Shown here piece by piece: positions 9,879-18,854 of a stretch of DNA of 64,000 nucleotides. The notes beneath the pieces are model-generated. The model was not told where the DNA came from and made no database searches. It saw only the letters and a list, made by a program, of their open reading frames with translations. The stretch lies in contig JACKOJ010000008.1 of the NCBI GenBank assembly GCA_024234325.1, positions 55,250 through 119,249 of the forward strand, written 5' to 3'. Made by a program: the position numbers and the translations under genes. Every line of letters starts with the position of its first letter. Positions within the stretch are counted from its first letter, which is position 1. The stretch is from Pseudomonadales bacterium. GTDB taxonomy: Bacteria; Pseudomonadota; Gammaproteobacteria; Pseudomonadales; Pseudohongiellaceae.

Positions 9879-10302
9879 GGGCTACCGTGAGCGATCCTGC
9901 TGTATTGGACGGCTGTGTTTTATGGAGTTATCAGCTTCATTCAGTGCCTTGCTCAGGATGCGGGTTGGCCAATGAGAAGCCAACAAGTAGTGTGCCCGCT
10001 TTCTGCTGAAACCACTACTCACTCCCCAAAAGACCGGGAAATAGCGACATGTTCAGGACGTGCAAGGTAAAATCGAGCCTGCATGCTAGGGGTGAAGCCT
10101 GTGCCTGTCAAGACAGCCACTCCGTTGTTCGGCTGGTGCCAGGCTGCCAGAATGCATCCCTGCAGAAGGTCTGGAAAAGCATGAGATTTTCACCGATTTA
10201 GGCTTGCCTGCGTCGGCCTCTTCCCGTAAAATGCCCGCCCCTATAGGTACTGCTGGGCAGTGCCACAAAGAATTTGAACTTATACCCATTCGGGAGTGAG
10301 AT
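9879..10302. other. Divergent intergenic region between ispB and rplU
   Basis: This 424-base gap contains no convincing gene. It should hold the promoters of both ispB (leftward) and rplU (rightward); only the rplU promoter at 10204-10232 is clear. A leader transcript of about 60 bases precedes the rplU start. No riboswitch or small RNA could be recognised by eye. Confidence 0.6.
10204..10232 (+). promoter_or_regulatory. Sigma-70-type promoter of rplU-rpmA
   Basis: The hexamer TTGCCT (10204-10209) and TAAAAT (10227-10232) are separated by exactly 17 bases and lie about 70 bases upstream of the rplU start. Four of six and five of six positions match the consensus. Confidence 0.65.
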
Positions 10303-10614
10303 ATGTACGCGGTAATCGAAAGTGGTGGCAAGCAACACCGAGTTGTAGAGGGCGAAGTCCTCAAGCTCGAAAAGCTGGAAGCTGCCACAGGTGAAGAAGT
10401 CAGCTTTGACAAGGTGCTCATGGTTGGTGAGGGCGAATCCGTCAAGATTGGCGCACCTTATGTGGAAGGCAGCAAAGTGACTGCAGAAGTGGTATCTCAG
10501 GGCCGTGCCAAGAAGGTCACCATCCTGAAATTCCGTCGCCGCAAGCACCACATGAAACACCAGGGCCACAGACAGTGGTACACAGAAGTCAAGATCACAG
10601 GAATTTCAGCCTAA
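10303..10614 (+). CDS. rplU: 50S ribosomal protein L21
   Basis: A 103-residue ribosomal protein that binds 23S rRNA near L20. MYAVIESGGKQHRV at the N-terminus and the basic KKVTILKFRRRKHHMKHQGH near the C-terminus are the family signatures, and the length is standard. A GGGAGTGAG ribosome binding site precedes the ATG. It is the first gene of the rplU-rpmA pair, driven by the promoter at 10204-10232. Confidence 0.98.
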   Translation: MYAVIESGGKQHRVVEGEVLKLEKLEAATGEEVSFDKVLMVGEGESVKIGAPYVEGSKVTAEVVSQGRAKKVTILKFRRRKHHMKHQGHRQWYTEVKITGISA

Positions 10615-10645
10615 GCCGCGGCTTTGGACTGGCAGGAGATAACAC

Positions 10646-10903
10646 ATGGCTCATAAAAAAGCAGGTGGTAGTACCAGTAACGGTCGCGAGTCGCATTCCA
10701 AACGACTGGGTGTGAAGCGTTTCGGCGGTGAGAACGTTCTCGCCGGCAACATCATCGTGCGTCAGCGCGGTACCCATTTCCACCCCGGTGAAAACGTCGG
10801 TCTGGGCAAGGATCACACGATCTTCGCGACTGCCAACGGCACCGTGAAGTTTGAAGTAAAAGGCCCGCAGCGCAGAAAATACATCAGTATTGTCACTGCC
10901 TGA
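10646..10903 (+). CDS. rpmA: 50S ribosomal protein L27
   Basis: An 85-residue ribosomal protein whose N-terminal tail reaches the peptidyl-transferase centre. The start MAHKKAGGSTSNGRESHS and the segment GGENVLAGNIIVRQRGTHFHPG are diagnostic. It has no cleaved N-terminal extension of the Firmicutes type. It follows rplU by 31 bases with an AGGAG site and is followed by a factor-independent terminator at 10959-10985. Confidence 0.98.
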   Translation: MAHKKAGGSTSNGRESHSKRLGVKRFGGENVLAGNIIVRQRGTHFHPGENVGLGKDHTIFATANGTVKFEVKGPQRRKYISIVTA

Positions 10904-10958
10904 TATCGGTGTCCTGATTTCATTCCGCTGCGGCCAGCCGATAGTGGAATGACAGAAG

Positions 10959-10985
10959 AGCCTCGTCCTGTGACGGGGCTTTTTT
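10959..10985 (+). terminator. Factor-independent terminator after rpmA
   Basis: A nine-base-pair stem, AGCCTCGTC with GACGGGGCT including one G-T pair, closes a four-base loop and is followed by a run of five T. It separates the ribosomal pair from obg, which must have a promoter of its own or rely on read-through. Confidence 0.8.
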
Positions 10986-11054
10986 ATATGGGAATATTTT
11001 CCATGGCCGAGGGGCCGGGCAGAGGCAAGACGACCTGCCAACAGGTGGATCAGC

Positions 11055-12224
11055 ATGAAATTCGTAGATGAAGCAGAGATTACCGTCGAGGCCGGCAAAG
11101 GCGGCAACGGCTGTATGAGCTTTCGCCGGGAGAAGTTCGTGGCCAAGGGCGGCCCCAACGGTGGCGATGGCGGCGACGGCGGCAGCGTGTACCTGCTCGG
11201 CGACAGCGGCCTGAACACCCTGGTGGACTTTCGTTTCCAGCCCCAGTACCGCGCGCAGGCCGGGCAGGGGGGCATGAGCAGCAACTGCACCGGCAAGAGT
11301 GGTGAGGACCTGGTGATCCGGGTGCCCGTGGGCACCAGCGTGGTAGACGCCAATACCGAAGAATTCATGGCCGACATCTCCGAGAACGGCATGCAGGTCA
11401 TGGTGGCCAAAGGGGGCGTACACGGGCTGGGCAATACCCGTTTCAAGTCCAGTACCAACCGTACCCCGACCAAGACCACCAAGGGCACGCCGGGCGAGTT
11501 CCGCACGCTGCAACTGACGCTGAAGGTGCTGGCAGACGTCGGCCTGCTGGGCATGCCCAATGCCGGCAAGTCCACGCTGATTCGCGCGGTGTCTTCTGCG
11601 CGCCCCAAGGTGGCCGACTATCCCTTTACCACCCTGGTGCCCAATCTGGGGGTGGTGCGCGTGGGCAGCGAGCGCAGCTTTGTGATGGCGGACATTCCCG
11701 GTGTGATCGAGGGCGCCTCCGAGGGCGCCGGTCTGGGCTTCCGCTTCCTGAAACACCTGTCGCGTACGCGTCTGCTGCTGCACTTGCTGGACGTGGCGCC
11801 GCTGGACAGTTCCGACCCCGTCATCCATGCGCGGCAGATTATCGAGGAGCTGGAGAAGTTCAGCCCCACCATGGCGAAGAAAGAACGCTGGCTGGTGCTG
11901 AACAAGTTTGACCTGGTGCCGGAAGAAGAGCGCGATGCGCTGGAGGCCCGTATTCGCAAGGATCTGGGCTGGCAGGGGCGCATCTTCCGTATTACGGCGA
12001 TCAGCGGCGAGGGCTGTGACCTTCTGAGTCAGGAAATCATGCGCTCGGTCGAAGAGCACCGTGAACGTCTGGTAGAAGACGAAGAATACCAGGAGGCACA
12101 GGCAGAGTTTGATCGTGAGATGGAGTACGAAATCCGCAAGAGCATCGAGAAGAGCAAGGCCGCGCGCCGGGCGCAGGACGAGGACTTCGATGATTTTGAC
12201 GACGATTTCGAGGACGATTATTAG
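11055..12224 (+). CDS. obg: Obg/CgtA family GTPase
   Basis: A 389-residue ribosome-associated GTPase involved in 50S assembly and stress control. The glycine-rich Obg fold fills residues 1-158 (GGNGCMSFRREKFVAKGGPN). The G domain follows, with G1 GMPNAGKST, the switch I region PFTTLVPNLG, G3 DIPGVIEGA, and G4 NKFD. The C-terminal tail is highly acidic (EDFDDFDDDFEDDY), as in the gammaproteobacterial proteins. It is followed by proB after 27 bases, the usual order in this group. Confidence 0.97.
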   Translation: MKFVDEAEITVEAGKGGNGCMSFRREKFVAKGGPNGGDGGDGGSVYLLGDSGLNTLVDFRFQPQYRAQAGQGGMSSNCTGKSGEDLVIRVPVGTSVVDANTEEFMADISENGMQVMVAKGGVHGLGNTRFKSSTNRTPTKTTKGTPGEFRTLQLTLKVLADVGLLGMPNAGKSTLIRAVSSARPKVADYPFTTLVPNLGVVRVGSERSFVMADIPGVIEGASEGAGLGFRFLKHLSRTRLLLHLLDVAPLDSSDPVIHARQIIEELEKFSPTMAKKERWLVLNKFDLVPEEERDALEARIRKDLGWQGRIFRITAISGEGCDLLSQEIMRSVEEHRERLVEDEEYQEAQAEFDREMEYEIRKSIEKSKAARRAQDEDFDDFDDDFEDDY

Positions 12225-12251
12225 CAGATCCCAAAGGCTGGATAACGGACG

Positions 12252-13370
12252 ATGCGCAAGAATTTGCTGAAGACACGCTGCTGGGTCATCAAGATTGGCA
12301 GTTCCCTGATTACCAATAACGGCCTGGGGCTGGATCAGGAAGCCATTGCGGCCTGGGTGCAGCAACTGGTGACTCTGCAGCAGCAGGGCATTCAGGTGGT
12401 GCTGGTGTCGTCCGGTGCGGTGGCAGAGGGCGTTGCCCGCCTGGGCCTCAAGAAGCGTCCCAAGGAGATTCATCTGCAGCAGGCGGCAGCAGCCGTCGGC
12501 CAGATGGGCCTGATCCAGACCTACGAAAGCTTTTTCACGCGCTACGGCGTGCATACCGCACAGATCCTGCTGACGCACGACGACCTCTCCAACCGCACCC
12601 GCTACCTGAATGCCCGCAGCACCCTGACCACGCTGGTGGCCATGAAGGTGATTCCGGTAATCAACGAGAACGACACGGTGGCAACTGCCGAACTGTGCTT
12701 TGGCGACAACGACACCCTGGGCGCCCTGGTCGCGAATCTGGTAAACGCCGACGCGCTGGTGATTCTCACCGACCAGAAGGGGCTGCACAGCAGCGACCCG
12801 CGCAAGGATCCGACGGCGCCCGTTATTACTACCGCCATGGCAGGCGATCCCAGCCTCACGGCGATGGCGGGCAGCAGCAACAATGTGGGGCGCGGCGGCA
12901 TGGTCACCAAGGTGTCGGCAGCCAAGCTGGCAGCCCGCTCCGGCGCCTGCACGCTGATCGCCAATGGGCGTGAGATGGATGTGCTGATCCGCCTGGCGGC
13001 AGGGGAAGAGATCGGTACGCTACTGCTGCCGGAAAAGCAGCCGGTGGCGGCGCGCAAGCAGTGGCTGGCGGGTCAGCTCAAGCCCAAGGGGCGTTTGCTG
13101 CTGGATGCCGGTGCCGTAAAGGTTCTGCAGCATTCCGGTCGCAGCCTGCTGCCGGTGGGCGTCATCGGCTGTGAGGGCCGCTTCGATCGTGGTGACGTGG
13201 TGACCTGCGTGGACGAACAGGGCAATGAGATCGCCCGGGGGCTGGTGAATTACGACAGCCAGGAAGTCAGCCGCCTGCTGCGCACTGCCAGCGATCGTAT
13301 CGAGGAACTGCTGGGCTATGCCGGGGAAGAGGAAGTGGTGCACCGCGACAATCTGGTGCTGCTGGAATAG
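12252..13370 (+). CDS. proB: Glutamate 5-kinase
   Basis: A 372-residue enzyme catalysing the first step of proline synthesis, ATP-dependent phosphorylation of glutamate. The amino-acid-kinase domain shows VIKIGSSLI at the N-terminus, VLVSSGAVAEG, and NENDTVAT. A C-terminal PUA domain begins near residue 275 (KGRLLLDAGAVKVL), so it is the full-length bacterial form that is usually feedback-inhibited by proline. It is probably cotranscribed with obg and ends at the bidirectional terminator at 13429-13454. Confidence 0.97.
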   Translation: MRKNLLKTRCWVIKIGSSLITNNGLGLDQEAIAAWVQQLVTLQQQGIQVVLVSSGAVAEGVARLGLKKRPKEIHLQQAAAAVGQMGLIQTYESFFTRYGVHTAQILLTHDDLSNRTRYLNARSTLTTLVAMKVIPVINENDTVATAELCFGDNDTLGALVANLVNADALVILTDQKGLHSSDPRKDPTAPVITTAMAGDPSLTAMAGSSNNVGRGGMVTKVSAAKLAARSGACTLIANGREMDVLIRLAAGEEIGTLLLPEKQPVAARKQWLAGQLKPKGRLLLDAGAVKVLQHSGRSLLPVGVIGCEGRFDRGDVVTCVDEQGNEIARGLVNYDSQEVSRLLRTASDRIEELLGYAGEEEVVHRDNLVLLE

Positions 13371-13428
13371 CGCCTGGAAACCCTGGCATTCATTTAATGA
13401 AGAGTGCAGAGACTTTTCTGCAGGCATG

Positions 13429-13454
13429 AAAAAACCGGCATCAGCCGGTTTTTT
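13429..13454. terminator. Bidirectional terminator between proB and rpsT
   Basis: The symmetrical sequence A6-CCGGC-ATCA-GCCGG-T6 forms a short GC stem flanked by A and T runs, so it works on either strand. It lies between the convergent proB and rpsT genes. Confidence 0.85.
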
Positions 13455-13492
13455 CACATTCAGAGTGCCTGAAAAGGCCTGATCAGATTGTA

Positions 13493-13762
13493 TCAGGCAG
13501 CTTTCAGAGCCAGAACGGCAGCATTCAGACGGCTCTTGTGGCGAGCGGCCTTGTTCTTGTGAATGATGCCCTTGTCGGCCATTCTGTCGATGACAGGAAC
13601 GGCAGCCTGGTAAGCCGTGGACGCTGTGTCGTAGTCGCCTGTCTGGATTGCCGCAATGACTTTCTTCAGGTAAGTACGAACCATTGAGCGAAAGCTTGCG
13701 TTGTGACGACGACGTACTTCCCCCTGACGGGCGCGCTTTCGAGCTTGTGCAGAGTTAGCCAA
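13493..13762 (-). CDS. rpsT: 30S ribosomal protein S20
   Basis: An 89-residue small-subunit protein that binds 16S rRNA. MANSAQARKRARQGEVRRRH at the start and the internal NKAARHKSRLN are the family signatures. It is transcribed leftward from the strong promoter at 13897-13925, leaving a leader of roughly 130 bases. The neighbouring murJ gene seen next to rpsT in many relatives is instead at 23.6 kb here. Confidence 0.97.
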   Translation of the reverse strand: MANSAQARKRARQGEVRRRHNASFRSMVRTYLKKVIAAIQTGDYDTASTAYQAAVPVIDRMADKGIIHKNKAARHKSRLNAAVLALKAA

Positions 13763-13896
13763 CTGGTGCTCCTTTGTTGCAAATGCAATGCTTGATGAAT
13801 ACGGTTCACGGGATGTCTGCGGCTCCCGGATTGTTTGAGGGGGGAGGCATCAGACCTGGCGAGGCAATGCCCCGGCAGCCGAATTTAAGACGCGGT

Positions 13897-13925
13897 ACTA
13901 TGCCGATTTAAAGTGGTGTTGTCAA
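13897..13925 (-). promoter_or_regulatory. Sigma-70 promoter of rpsT
   Basis: On the minus strand a perfect -35 hexamer TTGACA (13925-13920) is followed after 17 bases by CATAGT (13902-13897). The spacing is ideal. The -35 box overlaps the -35 box of the opposing fabV promoter by five bases. Confidence 0.75.
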
Positions 13926-13946
13926 GGCCGGGTTCGGCACTATAAT
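13919..13946 (+). promoter_or_regulatory. Sigma-70 promoter of fabV
   Basis: TTGTCA (13919-13924) and a perfect TATAAT (13941-13946) are separated by 16 bases, about 85 bases upstream of the chosen fabV start. The position of the -10 box shows that longer reading frames beginning at 13945 cannot be translated from this promoter. Confidence 0.75.
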
Positions 13947-14031
13947 GGCCGCCTTCCACAGGGTGTCCGTTGTACAGGCCGATGTGCTGGCAGCGGGCAA
14001 GCCTCAGATTTTACTGGAGAAAGGACGTTTT

Positions 14032-15216
14032 ATGATTATCAAGCCAAAAGTACGCGGGTTCATTTGTATCAACGCACACCCCCAGGGCTGTGCCGCCAAT
14101 GTGGCAGAGCAGATTGCGTACACGCAGGCCAAGGGGCCTGTTGCAGGCGGACCCAAGAACGTTCTGGTTCTGGGTTGTTCCACGGGCTACGGTCTCGCCT
14201 CCCGCATTACAGCGGCCTTTGGCGGCGGCGCCAGGACCCTGGGTGTCTGCTTCGAGAAGCCACCCACGGAAACCAAGACGGCCTCTGCCGGTTACTACAA
14301 CACTGCCGCGTTTCACGCCGAAGCCGAGGCAGCGGGCCTGTATGCCCATACCATCAATGGGGATGCCTTCTCCCAGGCCTGCAAGGAGCAGGTGGTGGAG
14401 AGAATCCGCGAAGACATGGGCAAGGTGGATCTGGTGGTCTACAGCCTGGCGGCGCCCCGTCGTACCGACCCGGTGAGCGGTGAGGTGTATTCCTCCGTGC
14501 TCAAGCCCATCGGCAAGGCCTATACCGCCAAGAACCTGAACACCGACACGCTCAAGATTGCCGATGTCACCATCGAGCCCGCGAGCGACGAGGAAATTGC
14601 GGCCACCGTGAAGGTGATGGGGGGCGAGGACTGGGAACTGTGGATGAAGGCACTGGCGGACGCGGACGTGCTGGCGGATGCCTGCCAGACCGTCGCCTAT
14701 ACCTATCTGGGCGACAAGCTGACCTGGCCGATCTACGGCCATGCGACCATCGGCAAGGCGAAGGAAGACCTGGATCGTGCCTCACGCGTCATTCAGTCCG
14801 AGCTGAAGCTGGTTCAGGGCGATGCCCGCGTGGCGGTCTTGAAGGCGCTGGTCACGCAGGCCAGCTCCGCGATTCCGGTCATGCCGCTGTATCTGTCCAT
14901 TCTCATTCGCGTGATGACGGAAGAAGGCAGCGAAGAGGGCTGCATCGAGCAGATTCAGCGTCTGTTTACCGAGTGTCTGTACAACGATGAGCCACGTCTG
15001 GACGACAAGGGGCGCTTCCGCGTGGACGATCGTGAACTCAACCCCGCCGTCCAGGCACGGGTGGAGGAGCTCTGGGACCAGGTCACCGAAGAGAACCTGT
15101 TCGAGCTGACCGCGTTCAAGACCTATCAGTCAGAATTCCTCAAGCTGTTCGGTTTTGGTATTGACGGCGTGGACTACGACGCCGAAACCTCTCCGCTGGT
15201 CAGCCACAACTTCTGA
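14032..15216 (+). CDS. fabV: Enoyl-ACP reductase, FabV type
   Basis: A 394-residue NADH-dependent trans-2-enoyl-ACP/CoA reductase that completes each elongation cycle of fatty-acid synthesis. ATG 14032 gives the conserved start MIIKPKVRGFICINAHP and has a GGAGAAAGGA site upstream. The nucleotide-binding VLGCSTGYGLASR and the catalytic Tyr-(x)8-Lys spacing in YGHATIGKAK are present. FabV enzymes are naturally less sensitive to triclosan than FabI, known for the family. It has its own promoter facing rpsT. Confidence 0.95.
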   Translation: MIIKPKVRGFICINAHPQGCAANVAEQIAYTQAKGPVAGGPKNVLVLGCSTGYGLASRITAAFGGGARTLGVCFEKPPTETKTASAGYYNTAAFHAEAEAAGLYAHTINGDAFSQACKEQVVERIREDMGKVDLVVYSLAAPRRTDPVSGEVYSSVLKPIGKAYTAKNLNTDTLKIADVTIEPASDEEIAATVKVMGGEDWELWMKALADADVLADACQTVAYTYLGDKLTWPIYGHATIGKAKEDLDRASRVIQSELKLVQGDARVAVLKALVTQASSAIPVMPLYLSILIRVMTEEGSEEGCIEQIQRLFTECLYNDEPRLDDKGRFRVDDRELNPAVQARVEELWDQVTEENLFELTAFKTYQSEFLKLFGFGIDGVDYDAETSPLVSHNF

Positions 15217-15219
15217 ACC

Positions 15220-15241
15220 CTGCCGGACGACTGTCCGGCAG
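15220..15241 (+). terminator. GC hairpin after fabV
   Basis: A perfect nine-base-pair stem CTGCCGGAC/GTCCGGCAG with a four-base loop begins just after the fabV stop. There is no T run, so it may act in a Rho-assisted way or only protect the mRNA end. Confidence 0.4.
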
Positions 15242-15262
15242 CGCGATATCCGCTGCGCCGCC

Positions 15263-15949
15263 TCAGGGCGCGCGCAGCCGGGTGTTCAACCACGGGTCGA
15301 GCGTTTCCCACTCCATCTGGAACATGTGCGGAGACATGAACACCAGGCCCGCATCCACTTCCGCTCCTGCTTCTTTCAGCGCTGTCTCCGTTTCCGGCAG
15401 ACGGGCAAACCAGCTCATCTCGTCCTGGTCACCAATGCGCAGATAGATCGGCATGCCCTTGAGAGCCCCCACGTTCATGCCACGGGGCACAATGGCGGGC
15501 ACGGCCATCACGCCGCGATAGCGTTCGGGATTGGCCGAGGCGATCTCCAGTGCCGACATGCCGCCGTTGGAAATCCCTGCCAGCAGTGTGCGCCCGCGAC
15601 GAATGCGCGTGCCGTCCTGCAGGGCGTCGATCAGCAGCGGAATGAGGGCGTTGTTGTCGCCGCGAAAGGAGCGTTGATTGGGGGACACCGGAATGGCCAC
15701 GGCCCAGCCGCGTTGCCGCATTTCCTCGCCAAGCCAGTAGTACAGATCACGTGCCAGCGCTTCTTCGCCGGAGCCGCCGGGCATCAGAATCACCAGATCG
15801 TTTGGCTGCGTGCTGGTGTCTTCGGGAAGCAGCAGGTAAACGCCCAGCGTTGCGCCGTTGGCCAGCGCGACCTCCATGCGTTGTGCAAACGCACCAGTGC
15901 TCAACACAGACAGAAGCAGCACGACAAACGGGCGGTAAAGCAATCTCAT
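15263..15949 (-). CDS. Exported alpha/beta hydrolase
   Basis: A 228-residue protein with a signal peptide (MRLLYRPFVVLLLSVLSTGAFA). The nucleophile elbow is GISNGG near residue 124, an oxyanion-type MPGGSGEE near residue 57, and an acid and histidine are available at IGDQDEMSWF and SPHMFQ. This resembles exported esterases of the phospholipase/carboxylesterase group. It is convergent with fabV and divergent from the glucan synthase. The substrate is unknown. Confidence 0.75.
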   Translation of the reverse strand: MRLLYRPFVVLLLSVLSTGAFAQRMEVALANGATLGVYLLLPEDTSTQPNDLVILMPGGSGEEALARDLYYWLGEEMRQRGWAVAIPVSPNQRSFRGDNNALIPLLIDALQDGTRIRRGRTLLAGISNGGMSALEIASANPERYRGVMAVPAIVPRGMNVGALKGMPIYLRIGDQDEMSWFARLPETETALKEAGAEVDAGLVFMSPHMFQMEWETLDPWLNTRLRAP

Positions 15950-16201
15950 GCGGGAACTCCTTGGGAAAGTCCTGGTTTGAATTCGGACATCGCCTCGCTA
16001 CACAGAAACGCGCCAAAACAGTGCAGTACTCTACCTCGAAACCGCCTGTTTTAGCGAGAAAAGACGTTCTCAAATTCCAAGGATTTGCAAGAGCTTGCAA
16101 ACAAAATATATAGTGGAGGCGCTCTATTGACCGACACCCGGCGCGTCACTACCATGCGCGCCGTTTGCCCCCTCACAAGCTTTGCAGGTGCCGTGTTGCC
16201 T

Positions 16202-18808
16202 ATGCGTATTTCGACCCTGTTTGTCGCGATCGTGTTTGCCGTTGTCACGTTTTTTATCTGGGCGCTCATCAATCGCCCCACCGAGGTGGTGCCCTGGCCG
16301 GCGCAGGTCAGCGGTTTCGCCTTTTCTCCCTTCCAGCGTGGTCAGGATGCCATCTTCAATGTCATGCCGACGCCGGAAGAAATCCGTTCCGATGTGGCGC
16401 TGTTGGCGGACAAGTCCCGCGCGCTGCGCAGCTATTCCAGCCTTGGCAGCCTGGCTGAAATTCCGGCTTTGGCTCGCGACTATGGCATGAAGGTGACGCA
16501 GGGCATCTGGCTGGGCACCGATCCGCTGGTCAATCAGCAAGAGATCGAGGCAGGCATTGCCCTGGCCAATCGCTACGACAACATTACGCACGTCATGGTG
16601 GGCAATGAAACCTTCCTGCGCGGCGAATTCAGCGTGGCGGATCTCGCCGTGCTGCTCGACCGGGTGAGGGCGCAGGTGTCCCAGCCCGTGAGCACGGCAG
16701 AGCCCTGGCATGTGTGGCTGCGCTACCCGGAGCTGGCCGAGCATGTGGACTTCATCAGCGTGCACATGCTGCCTTACTGGGAAGGCATTGGCGCCGATGT
16801 GGCGGTGGACTACATCATTGAGAAGATGCAGGAGCTGCAGGCGACCTTCCCCGACAAGCCGATCATGATCGGCGAAGTGGGTTGGCCCTCCGATGGACGT
16901 ACCCGTGAAGCGGCCGTTGCCAGCGAGGCGAATGAAGCCCTGTTCCTGCGGCGCTTCCTCTTTCGCGCGGCCCAGTTGCACTACGACTACTTCCTGATGG
17001 AGGCCTTCGATCAACCCTGGAAAGCGCAGAATGAAGGCGGCGTTGGGGCCTACTGGGGAGTGTACGATGTTGATCGCAAACCCAAATTCTCGTTTGCCGA
17101 ACCGATCGTTCGTGTGCCGGACTGGCATGTGCTTGCGGTCATCTCCATTCTGACCTCGGTCATCATGCTCGGCATCTTCTGTCTCAACAGCAAGACGCTG
17201 AAGACCAAGGGGCACGGTCTGTTGGCGCTCGTGGCGTCCGGCACGGCCACGGTGCTGGTCTGGATCATCTACGATTATTCCCAGCAGTACCTTACTGTCA
17301 CCTCGCTGATTGTGGGGGCTCTGCTGGTGATTGGCATGCTCGGAGTCGTGACGATTCTGCTGACGGAGGCACACGAGTGGGCGGAGGCGCACTGGTATAC
17401 CGTGCGACGACGCCAGATGCAGCCCGGAAAACTGAACCCGGCGCACATCCCCAAAGTGTCCATTCATGTGCCTGCCTACAACGAACCGGCAGATATGATG
17501 ATCGAAACGCTCGACGCGCTGGCGGCGCTAGACTATCCCGATTTCGAGGTGCTGGTGATCGACAACAACACCCGCAACGAGGCCGTGTGGCGTCCCGTTC
17601 AGGAGCATTGCGAGAAACTGGGTGCCAGGTTCCGCTTTTTCCATGTGTCGCCACTCTCCGGCTTCAAGGCCGGCGCTCTGAACTTTGCCCTGCGCCATAC
17701 CCACCCGGATGCCGAGGTCATCGCCGCTATTGACAGCGACTATCAGGTGGAGCCGAGCTGGCTGTCCGATCTGGTCGGTGCTTTCGAGAATCCGCGCATG
17801 GCCATCGTGCAGTCGCCGCAGGATTACCGCGACCAGGATGCCAACGCCTTCAAGTCCATGTGCTTTGCCGAATACCGTGGCTTTTTCGAGATTGGCATGG
17901 TGACCCGCAACGAACGTAACGCGATCATTCAGCACGGCACCATGACCCTGGTGCGTCGCCGGGTGCTGGAAGAAGTCGGCGGTTGGGGAGAGTGGTGTAT
18001 CACCGAAGACGCCGAGCTCGGTCTGCGCATTTTCGAGGCGGGCTATGAGGCCATGTACCTGTCCTACAGTTATGGCCGCGGACTGATGCCCGACACCTTT
18101 ATCGACTACAAGAAGCAGCGCTTCCGCTGGGCCTATGGCGCAATGCAGATTCTGCGTCGGCATACCGCGCAACTGTTCCGTGCCAAGTCGTCCGCACTGA
18201 CCAATGGCCAGCGCTACCACTTCCTGGCGGGCTGGCTGCCGTGGATTGCCGATGGCTTCAACCTGGTGTTCAACCTGGCGGCCATCGCGTGGTCGCTGGC
18301 GATGATTGTCTCGCCCACGCAGATTGACGCGCCGCTGGTGATGTTCTCGGTACTGCCCTTGTCACTGTTCGTGTTCAAGCTGTCGAAGATGGTCTACCTC
18401 TACCGTTCACGGGTGAAGGCGAATCTGCGTCAGACGCTCGCAGCCGCGATTGCGGGCCTGGCGCTGTCGCACACCGTAGGGCTGGCGACACTGAAGGGCT
18501 TGTTCACGGACAATATGCCGTTTGTGCGCACGCCGAAGCTGGCAAAACCGTCAGCGGTGCTGCAGGCCCTGGCTGCGGTACGGGAGGAGAGTCTGATGCT
18601 GCTCAGCCTGTTGGCGGTGGTGTCGATGCTGCTGCTGGTGCCGCGCGAGTACGGCAGTCCCGACCTGCGCATCTGGAGCCTGGTATTGCTGATTCAGGCG
18701 ATTCCCTATGCTGCAGCGGTGTTCGTGTCCTTCGTCAGCGTGTTTCGCTGGCCGGCGCGCCTGCTGGGGGGCAGCATCAAGCGCAATCTGCATGTGCGGC
18801 AGGCCTGA
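16202..18808 (+). CDS. GH17-GT2 fusion, membrane beta-glucan synthase
   Basis: An 868-residue membrane protein joining two enzyme families. After an N-terminal membrane segment, residues of about 35-320 form a glycoside-hydrolase 17-like domain with VGNE (E136) and GEVGWPS (E225) as the likely acid and nucleophile. Several membrane helices follow, then a family 2 glycosyltransferase with IDSDYQ near 512, EDAELGLR near 602 and QRFRWAYG near 640. The arrangement resembles NdvB-like enzymes making cyclic or branched beta-glucans. ATG 16202 was chosen because it starts directly before the membrane helix; starts at 16085 and 16154 are also in frame. Confidence 0.85.
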   Translation: MRISTLFVAIVFAVVTFFIWALINRPTEVVPWPAQVSGFAFSPFQRGQDAIFNVMPTPEEIRSDVALLADKSRALRSYSSLGSLAEIPALARDYGMKVTQGIWLGTDPLVNQQEIEAGIALANRYDNITHVMVGNETFLRGEFSVADLAVLLDRVRAQVSQPVSTAEPWHVWLRYPELAEHVDFISVHMLPYWEGIGADVAVDYIIEKMQELQATFPDKPIMIGEVGWPSDGRTREAAVASEANEALFLRRFLFRAAQLHYDYFLMEAFDQPWKAQNEGGVGAYWGVYDVDRKPKFSFAEPIVRVPDWHVLAVISILTSVIMLGIFCLNSKTLKTKGHGLLALVASGTATVLVWIIYDYSQQYLTVTSLIVGALLVIGMLGVVTILLTEAHEWAEAHWYTVRRRQMQPGKLNPAHIPKVSIHVPAYNEPADMMIETLDALAALDYPDFEVLVIDNNTRNEAVWRPVQEHCEKLGARFRFFHVSPLSGFKAGALNFALRHTHPDAEVIAAIDSDYQVEPSWLSDLVGAFENPRMAIVQSPQDYRDQDANAFKSMCFAEYRGFFEIGMVTRNERNAIIQHGTMTLVRRRVLEEVGGWGEWCITEDAELGLRIFEAGYEAMYLSYSYGRGLMPDTFIDYKKQRFRWAYGAMQILRRHTAQLFRAKSSALTNGQRYHFLAGWLPWIADGFNLVFNLAAIAWSLAMIVSPTQIDAPLVMFSVLPLSLFVFKLSKMVYLYRSRVKANLRQTLAAAIAGLALSHTVGLATLKGLFTDNMPFVRTPKLAKPSAVLQALAAVREESLMLLSLLAVVSMLLLVPREYGSPDLRIWSLVLLIQAIPYAAAVFVSFVSVFRWPARLLGGSIKRNLHVRQA

Positions 18809-18822
18809 TACGTATAAGGTCG

Positions 18823-18854
18823 TGTAGGAGCCTGGCTGCAGGCTGGCTCCTACA
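18823..18854. repeat. REP-type hairpin
   Basis: TGTAGGAGCC and GGCTCCTACA form a perfect ten-base-pair stem around a GC-rich loop. It belongs to the GTAGGAGCCTGCC family also found at 53.9 kb. It lies between convergent genes, and the transporter stop codon (18852-18850) falls inside it. Confidence 0.8.
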
